The position numbers and the translations under genes are program-made. From assembly GCF_002575655.3 (NCBI RefSeq), contig NC_053037.3, positions 145,401,207-145,465,206 of the forward strand: a DNA stretch of 64,000 bases, read 5' to 3'. This document shows positions 46,588-56,430 of the stretch, piece after piece (position 1 is the stretch's first letter; every line of letters starts with the position of its first letter). Source of the stretch: Aegilops tauschii subsp. strangulata. Its lineage: Eukaryota; Streptophyta; Magnoliopsida; Poales; Poaceae. The notes beneath the pieces were generated by a model, which saw nothing but the letters and a program-made list of their open reading frames with translations, was not told the origin of the DNA and did no database searches.

Positions 46588-46655
46588 GTGAATCAAACTC
46601 CCAACCTCGGCTTCCATCTATGGGGAAGTAGCCAGCCGCACGGTACTATGATAAC
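46588..46655 (-). other. tRNA-like block in unit 12 (weak)
   Basis: Minus-strand GGGAGTTTGATTCA (B-box-like) at the position seen in other units. The A box is poor. Confidence 0.3.
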
Positions 46656-46779
46656 ATGAGATTCGATTTCTATTAGTCCCATATCGCTTCTTTAAATAAA
46701 ATCAGCCAAGAGAGACCCGATAAATCCCACTCAAAAAGAAAGAAAAGATAACATAGAGGCAAGGAGGGGACAATCTAGA

Positions 46780-47434
46780 CGCGGCGGATGGCGGGATTCG
46801 ACGGTCGGCAGCCGGCAGGGTGCTCGTGCTGCCGGCGATGAACACACCACATAGAGGCAGGCAGGGAGGGGCCGGGGCGGTGATCGAGGTAGACTATGTC
46901 GGCGGCGGCTGCACATCGGGACTGGCGATCAGGAGGGTGCGGTGGCTTGTGTTGATGGGGACGACAGATCCAGAGTGGAGGCCAGCTCCGGACGCGGCGG
47001 ATGGCGGGGTTCGTCGGTCGGCGGGGTGCTGGACGCTGGTGCTGTTGGCGACGAACACAACACAGAGCAAAGGAACTCAGGTACCAGCAGCACAGTCCGC
47101 CACCAGCTTCTCTCTTTCCATGTCGCGGACAGCCGCAGACTTTGCGGTTGGGCACGTACTGAGGACTGGAAGAGCGCACGCACGCTGCGGTCGTTTAGGA
47201 CCCCACACCGGCACGTTGCCGGGACACTTGAGGAGCTGGCCTGCAAAGGCGCAGTACTGTGCGAGCACAGCCGCGTGGCCCTTCTCGATGGCGGCGGAGC
47301 CGGCGTCGGCGAAGGCGTACATGGTGGCCATCTGAATCTGGTAGTGGTATGTGATCCTGTTGAGGATGGACAGGGGATGTACTGACGCCTGACAAGACAT
47401 CGACGGCCAGTGTTGTATACGGTTTAACTCCATG
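46780..47434 (-). pseudogene. GC-rich captured fragment, unidentified
   Basis: A minus frame near 47350-47090 reads ITYHYQIQMATMYAFADAGS and AVLAQYCAFAGQLLKCPGNV. It looks like natural helical protein rather than a random GC frame. Antisense frames also exist. No family was assigned. Confidence 0.35.
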
Positions 47435-50100
47435 CAATCAAGTTGAATCGTTGAATCGGTGACGAACAGTTTGCTTGATAACTGCTTGTGGATTCTCCCG
47501 ATCAGAGAGAGTAGGCTGGTAGTACGAGTTACTTTGTATTTTCATTGGACGGAGCATACGCGGAATGTTGCGACGCCCGCCGGACAATGCGGCGTGTCCG
47601 CTTGAACCCGTTTGTGATGATGCAGTCAGCCCTGTGGCAGCTTTGCGGGTTTTTGTTTGACGGCGGAGCGGCGGGATGACCCGTCCATCTTGCAACATGA
47701 CGCAAGGGCGCGGCAGGTGCTGCTAGCCGGCGGTGCGGGACGCGGGAGCTGTGGCATGCGGTCGCTGCGTTGTTGAGACGTGGAGGTGGATTGGATTGGG
47801 TCTTCCCTGACGAAGACAATCTTCATGGTACCTGATGAAGACTGCCGCTATAGCTGTATGAGCGTGACCCCAAAAAAATATAGATGTACATTTTTTTTGT
47901 GGGAAGAAAAAATGTAGATGTACACGTACGCACAGGACGCTCTTGCTCTTAATGAAAAAACTAATTATACACATGAGTCTTTGTTTTGCCACAAAGATAA
48001 TCTTATTTCGGGTACAATGACCAACCAAGATCATGTAAAAAATAGACTTTGTGTCAGAAAATTAAATAAACTCACAATGACAAAATAAATTTTCAATATC
48101 TCTAAGAAAAAGAATGAATTTGAGGTAACCTAAATTAATTATTAGCCTCCTTAGATTTCCTCAATTTAAAATTGTACCAGCAAAAATAAGGTTTGGAAAT
48201 GTAGAAATTTTGTTGGAAATGTCATCAATTAGATTTTGTATAGTAAAAAACTCTCTTATTTTATGCACAAAGACTACAATTAACATGCTAAAAATCGACA
48301 CTAGTAGTAGATACACTATAGCTATAAATCTATGTATGAAATAATGCATGTCTTAGTAACTATTTTTGGCACTATTAAAGTTGAATTGTAAATTAAGCTT
48401 TCACTGCTTATGCTATTAGTGCTTCACCATATTGAAGTGATGGGCATGTACCCATGGAGTGTCTTAAACAATTATTATTACGCCAATGATTTTATTTCTC
48501 CCGTTGCAACGCACGGGCATGTTGCAGTACAGCTCAAGGCAGATCGTAGATTACATGGCTAAGCAGCCCACCTGTTTTTTGTAATTGTTTGTTGTGTTAT
48601 TTAAATTAAATTGGTTTATGTATTCTGCTGGAGCAGTCACATGTCATACTAATTTCAGAAGAACAATTTTTAATTTAATGGTTAATGTATTGTTGGTCTA
48701 AAATGAAAATCCCAAACAAAAACAGAGTCACAATTTGTATTTATGCGACGAATAATGGAAGTTTCAAATGCTAAATTTAAACTAAGATTTTTGGAATAAA
48801 CTGTTGTCTCTAAAGCTTGTCTCATGTAAGCCATCAACTAAATGTATTATATTAGCATGAATAATTGTTAAGTGCAACCAGTGGTCAGTTTCATTTGATT
48901 TTGAATAAACAAGGTGGGCTATACATTATATGATCTCAGTAGCTTGATTTGAACCCCGTTGCAACGCACGGGCCCTTTTGCTAGTCTTTCCCTAATAATA
49001 AAGCACGGATTGACTTTGTCGGGTTCACCGTCACAATGCGCTTCTTCCCGTGAATTTACGCTTTCAGTTTGAATTTAAAACATATACTCAAGGTGGTACT
49101 AATTCGGGGAACCTACTCGATGGGTTCGTTCGCACGCACGCTAAACCGGCCTGGGTAGTCGATGGGTTCGCTCACCTGGGCCATGTAGTTGCGCATTGAT
49201 GAGCTCGCTTGTTTTCTCCCAAAAAAAATATATGCTTTCGGCCGTCTTTTTCTTTTCTTTTGTTCGTCGTTTGGTTTTAGAAGCCCATCCCAACACGTTC
49301 GTCCGTCCGATTAGGTAGGCAAAATTTCACGCCCGAGTTTCCCATCTCTTAAATACCTCTCCAAGATCAACACAGTACCCTGGCAAGATCCGCCGTATCT
49401 CGCGCGACCCCCGATCCAGGCGACGAAACCAACAACTGACTCCCTCCCTCGGGTTCGTTCTCTCTCACAATTATTTTTCACTAGATCGAGATCGAGGGAT
49501 ATTTGACGGGGATTGACAGGGGCAACGGCGATGGGGCGTTGGATGTGTGTGGCAGTGTGGTGGGAGCGCGGGGAGGGGCGTCGTGGTTGTGGAGGCGACC
49601 GACGCCATAGATAAGCGCTGGGGGTTGCCGATGCCATGGCCGAGCGATGGGGAGAGGCGTCGTGGTGGAACGACCACCATGGATCCCCTCGCCCCATGTC
49701 ATGATGCAATTGTTGCTGCTCTTCAAAATCTATCCGCTCTATCACATCTGGAACCACACAGGTCACAGCCTACCAACTGGCACCCTGATGCCGTTTTGGT
49801 TGCCGTCAATATGCCATTTGCTTAGCAGTAATGTGTAGAAGAATCATCAATCAAGTGCATCTACCAACACGATGGCAGAATTTTTTATTGGCTCTTCTCT
49901 AATCTATAAGTCATATATTGAGGCAGTGCTTGGTAGATTCTTTTTATTGGCCGTGTTGTGGTGAAAACATGGCGTGGCTGATTGCTTCATATGCTGATAC
50001 TGGTATGTGTATGCTGCTGATTGGTCCTGATATATGTTGCCTGTAGCTGCTAATAATAATATTGCTACTCAGTTTGATAGGTAAAGTGGTAATGGACTGC

Positions 50101-52206
50101 GAGTTTGTATAGCGCTCATATGCCAGTCAGTCAATTTTCCTTTCTTTGATGAATTAGAGAATATTGCTCATATGTTAATGGTCAGTGCTACGCATCATCC
50201 GACTTATAGGAGCCTAATTCTAAACCGCCTCCCTAGCCATTCGATGAGAGCTGCTCAGCCGTTTGATTTAAGCCAACTGGACCGCGTGCATCCTTCCCCT
50301 TTCCTAGCCCAAAATTGACTCCGTCGTCCGTCGCTCGTCGTCAACACCCCAGTCCTCCCTTCCTACCTGCAAAGGTTGCACCGGCCAGCGGTCATGCACC
50401 ATAATCGCGTTTCAGCAGCCGCCACAACAACCGGATGCATTGCAGTTTCTGTCGCCAGCGAGATCAAGAGGTCGTGGGTCGTGGCGCCAGACGAGTAGCA
50501 TTGCAGCTCCGCCGCTGGCAAGATCCGCGCGTTGCAGGAGCGCCCACGTTGCATTGCAGCTCCGCCACTGGCGAGCAGCACAACACACGTTGCATTACAG
50601 CTTCAGTCGCCGACGAGATTCTCTGGTCGCATTACCCCTTCTCGCCGTGCAGCTCAGCCTCGCAACTGCTGCATAGCAGCGCCGGCAACGCCGACGTGCT
50701 CTGCGTCACAACACCGGCACCAACGAGCGTTGTGTCGCGGCAGGGAGTCGTCGACGAAGCTGCGTTGTAGGATCGACAGCCCCCGACGAGCGCCGCATTG
50801 CGGCACCAAGTCAACGATGAGGCTGCGTTGCACAACCAGCAGGCCCCGACAATTGCCACGTCGCAGCGCCTATAGCACTATCGAACGTTGCATCGCAGGA
50901 CCGGCAGCCGTCGACGAGCGATGCATTGCAACGCCGGCAAGACGAGTCGCCAAAAACAAGGTTGCATTGAAGCACGCCGACGAGCCGCATCGCAACACCG
51001 GCGTGTGGAACTTGGGAAGCAGTACTTGGAACTTTTGCAACAAGCCATGGCGGATAGAGCTTGGGCAACAACAATGGTGGAGAGAGCTTGGGCAACAGCC
51101 ATGGAGAGAAGTGAGGGATCAACAGGGGATTGAGCTCTATGAAAAATTGAGTGGTGCCGCAACGAGTAATGGGTTGCAGCTGCCGGCGAGTCCGCATCGC
51201 AGCACCGCGTGTCGACTTGGGAGCAGAGCTTGGGCAGGGCCATGGCAGAGAGAGTTGGCTGCTTGGGCAGGGCCATGGCGGAAAAAAAGAGGATCGAGCT
51301 CGTTGAAAAGAATGAGTGGTTCTCCTGACTAGGAGACGAGGAGATAAGGTGGCCAGCTGGCCGGCCCCACCGTGACACGTGGCGTGCGCAGCAGGCGGTT
51401 GAGGCGAGTCATATTTTCAGTCGGTTGAAAGCAATGGGTTTCCTATGTTAATCAGCAGCTCCTCCCTAGCATTGTTGTGGTCTGAACTTCAAAATTTTCA
51501 TCCACTCAATGTTGATTCAGTCAAATATCTCTAGGAAGAAAAATTATTTCTACAATATTCAAGATTTTTTATTTTTCTTCAGTTTAGTTCAGATTTTCAT
51601 TATTCCAATTTTGATTTTGGTTCAGTTTTGGTCAGGTTTTCATTGTTTTTCAGTTGAATTCAGTTGCAGATTCATCCAACTCATCTCCATTGCCATGCAT
51701 AGAAAGGCTTGGATTTGATTTTGGGTCGGTTTAGTTCAGATTTTCATTATTTTTCAGCTGGGTTCTGTTTCACATTCATCCAACTCATCTGTGAACACAA
51801 TGATCAAGTGTTTCTCTGGTTGGTGAGGTAACCTGGGCAGTACTGTTTGAGATCGTTGGTGAGGGACTACTATGCAAGCTCGGCCTGAGCAAAGATGCCG
51901 GCAGGGTGAGATCAAGAACATGAATTGAATGGTATGGCTCAGCACTATTGGGCTTGGCATTATTTTTCCAGCGAATTGTGTGTTTCTCTGAGATGAATTA
52001 GGTGCACCAAATAGGCGAGATTGTATAGTGCTCATATGCCAGTCAGTCAATTTTTTCCTTTCTTTAATGAATTAGAAAATATTGCTCATATGCTAATCAA
52101 CTGCTCCTCCCTAGCATTGATGTGGTCTGAACTTTAAAATTTTCATCCACTCAATGTTGATTCAGTCAAATATCTCTAGGAAGAAAATTATTTCAACAAT
52201 ATTCAC
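50101..52206 (+). repeat. Direct duplication (~185 bp) split by an insertion
   Basis: TGTATAG(C/T)GCTCATATGCCAGTC...CAATATTCA occurs as copy A (50101-50179 plus 51444-51548) and as copy B (about 52020-52206). Copy B is uninterrupted and reads CTCATATGCTAATC at the point where copy A has the insertion. Confidence 0.9.
50180..51443. mobile_element. Mutator-like element with 9-bp TSD (1264 bp)
   Basis: TATGTTAAT lies at 50171-50179 and again at 51444-51452, and copy B at ~52090 shows the single empty site. The ends (GGTCAGTGC... and ...GGGTTTCC) have only degenerate inverted similarity, best around CCGACT...AACCGCCT. The 9-bp duplication suggests a Mutator-like origin. The interior is GC-rich with repeated GTTGCATTGCAGC/CGACGAGCG words (50440-50960). 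Long frames there follow the repeat and are probably not genes. Confidence 0.75.
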
Positions 52207-52530
52207 TCTACTGTGCTTATCGCGGTCCTTTGGAATATATGGAGGCGCAGGAACTACAAGCTCTTCCCTGATGTTTTTCTGTGGAGTTGCACATTACTGC
52301 TAGCAAGATTGCTGATGATCTTATGTTGTGGTCCAACAGGTACTCAAATGGAATTAAGAGAGGGCTCTTTACGGATTGGAGCACTATGTTGTATCACCTA
52401 TCTATGAGATTCTATTTTTTTTCCTTCCTTTTCTTTTTATTAATCCCAGTGTATAATTTGGCTTTGTATAGTTCTCAATTTTATGAAGTGGTCCAGGCTG
52501 GCTTAAGCACACTGTAGTCCCTCAAAAAAA
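52207..52530 (+). pseudogene. LINE ORF2 C-terminus and 3' end
   Basis: The frame reads VLIAVLWNIWRRRNYKLF, then shifts to KIADDLMLWSNRY, the typical tail of plant LINE ORF2. A T-rich 3' UTR ends in a short A-run (CCCTCAAAAAAAG). It is a 5'-truncated copy of about 320 bp. Confidence 0.8.
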
Positions 52531-54839
52531 GACGGTGGGTGATGCCTCGCCCTTCCTGAACTGAATATCATGTGCTTCTGTACTACTAGAAGAAGGTAAG
52601 TAGTCTTTTATGCGATTCATTTTTCCATTTGAATGCACTCCATTATTAACGGATTAGTTAAAACATCAAACTATCATTCTTTCTGGAGTCTTGATGTGTT
52701 ATTTTTTCAGCCTAACACATGGAACTTTCTATAGATTTCATGGTTTATGCAAATTAGTTGAGCTAGGAATTTTTTGTGAAGCTGGTGTTAACTTGCATGA
52801 AGAAGGCCTTAGAAAAGGTGCATGTTGTTGCTGAGGTATAGGAGGGGGCGGCTGCCGTGGTCGGGGAAGGCGCGCCGAAGGCGGATGCTGGTCGAGATGC
52901 ACGAGATGTTGGCCGAGAAGAAGCATATTCAGCAGTGGTGGTTGATCCATTATGCGCCACACAATCAGCTCGCATGTTTCCTACCCAAGGACGTAGGGTT
53001 GGCAAATCCATCAACAAACGGGATTATGCGCCTTGAGTGTACTGTACACTTATTTGCAACCTTCCCTTTTTCTGTTGCCGTTTAGGGATTCTTTCCGATC
53101 AAATTCAGTTATCGTTTCAACCTACAGCCGAGCTATGACACTCATTCCCTGCTACAGTGATGGCTAAATATTCTTTACAACATCGCTAGCATCGTCATAA
53201 AGATTTCTGGGCCGTTTGCATGCTTATTTTGGTGGAGGAATTTGAAGGAGAGAAACAGTAGGAGTTTCAATGGCAAGGTGAGCGACTTCATCAGATCCTG
53301 CAACCACACAATCCACGAGCTGCACACTTGGCTGTGAGCCTGAATCAAAAGCTTGGGATGGTTGACACCATAGAGAGCATATCTTAGTTTCTTCTCCCCC
53401 CTGAAACACTTTTCCTACTTATGTAAAGTTTCTCCACTCGGTGTGCCAATTGTTTGGTACACTTAGTGTCTGTCAATGGAAGCAACAGTAGCGAGAAGGC
53501 TGCAGTTTTGACTGGCAAGGCAGAGGAATCCGTTTCCAGCATGTGATGTTGCTATGAGGAAGAGTACATTATGAAGAAAGATACATGTAAAGCTCATCGT
53601 AGCAATGAAGTGCATTGAATTTCAGTTGTCACTTTTACCGAGATGGAATTGAGTGTTCAATATAAACAGAATTTCAGTTTGATTATTTGCTTCATTGATC
53701 AACATACAAAAATGATTTATTGTTCCATATGAGTCATATTAGCTAGACGTATGCCGCGTGCTGCCCTAGATTATGCAAATTTTCATTGTGATAGATGGTT
53801 CAAAGAACCGTTTGAACCTTGGAAGGGATCCGTTTTACATATGTTTATTTTGCAGCCCATGGCCATGAACTATTTTAAGACATGTTTTCTGTAGAAAACT
53901 ATTCTAAGACATGTTGTTTACATTAAGGTCATTGATATCATTTTATAAAGTAGGTAATTCAAAAAATATCCTTGGGAGTGTTCTGTTCTTATAATTATTG
54001 CAACATTTTTTTCTTTAATGTTTCAAATTTCCTGTCCATATCACATATGTCAATGTCTAGCTCATCTTCTCATTAAAATAGTTGAATATCATCCGTTTGG
54101 GGTGTAACCAGATCAACATTTAGTTATTATCCAAATATTCCTTCTCTCTCAAACCCTAGCAGCAACGGAAGTCTCACACACTCCCTCCGCCTTCCGCTGC
54201 TCAATGCACGGGCACATGCGGATGTTCTCTGCCGTGACCATCATGTCGCCCATCTTTGTGCCTTGGGTTCGGCGGATGGGAAGAACGCTCGGAGCGAAGC
54301 ACATGGGATGCCCCCAAAAAAAGATTCACTTCGTCCTTTGGTGTTAAGGTGTCGTTTTTGAGGCACTCCAAATACTAACGCCAACTAAAAAGGTTGTGTT
54401 TAGATATGTAACGTGACCATCCACATAATGTCGTCTTCATTGACTTGCCTGACCATTGGAAATATTAATCAACCTTCAATCCATAGCTCTTATAATTTTA
54501 GGGTTCACTCGATTTATGAAACTTCCAAATCAAAGAACTACAAATGTAAATGATTCATAAGCCCTCTCTATTTCAATCCTTAGGATTTTTTCATGTGGAA
54601 TTACCCAATTCCAAAAATTCTTTAGAATTTTCCACGAAGAAGGATTCAGCCGGGATATTCTTTTATTCCCGTTGCAATGCGCGTGCATATTTTTGCGTAT
54701 GGGGACTAAAGTATGATATGTATTTTTTCTAGACCTCGGCATGCACCTACCAACCTTCAAGGATGTTGTCAAGCCATCGATGGGCGTTTCGATAGACACA
54801 TTTATTTTCCCCGTTGCAACGCACGGGCATATGTGCTAG

Positions 54840-56424
54840 TAATAATAAAGCACGGATTGACTCCGTGGGTTCACCATCACAATACGCTTTTTCCCGTAAA
54901 TTTACGCTTTCAGGTTGAATTTAAAACATATATGCGAGGTGGTACTAAAATATGATTCTGATTGTACGCGCACACTAAAAGTATCGCTAAAATTCCTTAG
55001 AACGATCTTTGTGACTCGCCCGGGCCTCAGCCCATTGATGGACCTCGCTGTGGCATACGGCCCGGCTGAAACGGCAGCCCACAACCGATGCAGACAGGCA
55101 GGGACGCAAAAATAATGTGCTTTCTTCAAGGATCGAACTCCTGACGTGAGGTCAACAGCCGAAGGGAGCACACAACTGAGCTAGCATCCCCACTTATGTA
55201 TTTACATGAGATTATTTGTTCAAAGATAGTACCACCTCGGTACTTCATATCCAGACCCACCAATTTAAATATGGTTATGACTTGAAATATGCAAGCCACC
55301 TGAAAGATCAATAGGCAGAGGGAATAAAAGGATGTTGCCATGAAGGAATTAATTGTAAATCCCCAGGATTGTGAGGCTGCCATGAAGGAATAAATCCCCG
55401 GGCCATGCATGCACACTCACGTGGAGGAGGGATTGTGGGCGCTGCATGCACACATCGTGATTAAATGAGCATCATCGACCGGCCCATCATGGCTGCCCAC
55501 ACGCATGATGCAAGGGCGTACATGTTTAAAAAAATACTAGAGAACGTTGTGGGAATTAATTAAAGGGAGTAACGTTTCTTCCTTATGATTTTTGTGTTTT
55601 TGTATTTCGTAGGGCCTAGACCTTCAAATATGCTTATTATTAGGGAAAGATTGTATGTTAAATGAATTATACAAGCGCAATTTGCATCTAGCATTGGTTT
55701 GGATATGTGGTCCATGTGCTCTGCTGATGCACGCATGGCGCAGCCTCCACCTGTCCTCTATTACTCTCCTCATGACAGCGAACACCATCATTGTCCATGA
55801 AATTATAAGTTAGTATAGCGAGGTGCTCGCGGGAACGACATGCTACAGTGCGATGATCAAACTCATCACCATGGAATTGACCAGATTCATCTTGAATTGG
55901 TTGACAATGTGACAAAAGGAGGGGCTGGCAAAAACAGTGTGTTAAAGTGTGGTGACCAAGCTCACCTTGAGATTGATCATGGTCGTCGTTAATTGGTGGA
56001 TGACTAACAACCATCGGCGATGGTGATGAAGAGAAGTGACAATATGGACGGGCTACGATGCACATATAAGGATTTGTTTTCTCTATTGCAACGCACGGGC
56101 TCGACCACTCTAGGAAGTCATCGTGCACTCAAGCCTAGGAACTTTCGGTAGACGGCAACTCGATACGGCTAGCTTTGTTAGCTAGCTACATAGTCAAATT
56201 GTACAATGTACAACGTCCAACTGTTGTTATCTTTCTTATCTCATCCCAATTGCACAATCAATTTTTGTAAGGAAGTTTCACCCGCAAAAAAAAATTGTAA
56301 GGAATTTCACCACAACAGTATTATTGTACATAGTATGCTGAAATCAGCAAAATGTGGTCATAGGTTCATAGCATTGAAGATTTTGTTTTTTTTCTCCCGT
56401 TGCAACGCACGGGTCCTTTTGCTA
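54840..56424 (+). mobile_element. Helitron unit 14 (1585 bp)
   Basis: Begins TAATAATAAAGCACGG directly after CTAG (trimmed start, as in unit 8). Ends with hairpin 56396-56413 and TTGCTA, then six bases before the next TC. A degenerate inner end (ATTGCAACGCACGGGC ... CTCTAG, to 56113) suggests a second terminus. The ~430-bp minus-strand frame at 55688-56128 is not recognised. Confidence 0.8.
55130..55185 (-). other. tRNA-like block in unit 14
   Basis: Minus-strand GCTAGCTCAGTTGTGTG (A-box-like) and CAGGAGTTCGATCC (B-box-like). One of the clearest examples. Confidence 0.55.
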
Positions 56425-56430
56425 TAATAA

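Larger units (their letters stand above)
46268..48984 (+). mobile_element. Helitron unit 12 (2717 bp), with an internal broken 3' end
   Basis: Starts TCTATCCCTAATAATAAAGC (alternative block). A 3' hairpin at 48500-48517 is followed by ATGTTGCAG instead of CTAG, so that end is broken, and the sequence continues to a second hairpin (48955-48972) and TTGCTAG. The part before 48520 is related to the end of unit 5. Segment 48520-48950 is AT-rich with no gene seen. Confidence 0.78.
48985..54839 (+). mobile_element. Helitron unit 13 (5855 bp), heavily nested
   Basis: Starts TCTTTCCCTAATAATAAAGC; ends with hairpin 54810-54827 and GTGCTAG. Contents: GC-rich piece 49330-49830 (unidentified), a direct duplication split by a Mutator-like insertion, a LINE 3' end, a GC-rich stretch 52810-53060, and a degenerate 3' end at 54668-54690 (CCCGTTGCAATGCGCGTGC). 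From 53090 to 54650 only AT-rich DNA with short exon-like or 5' UTR-like patches was seen. Confidence 0.78.

Noticed and set aside
50532..51332. 266-codon frame, Arg/Ala-rich
   Set aside because: It follows the periodic GTTGCATTGCAGC words of a Mutator-like element. Comparable frames exist on the other strand and no domain is recognised.
14373..55185. Functional tRNA genes
   Set aside because: A- and B-box-like sequences occur, but acceptor stems and clean anticodon arms are missing, so I list them only as tRNA-like blocks.
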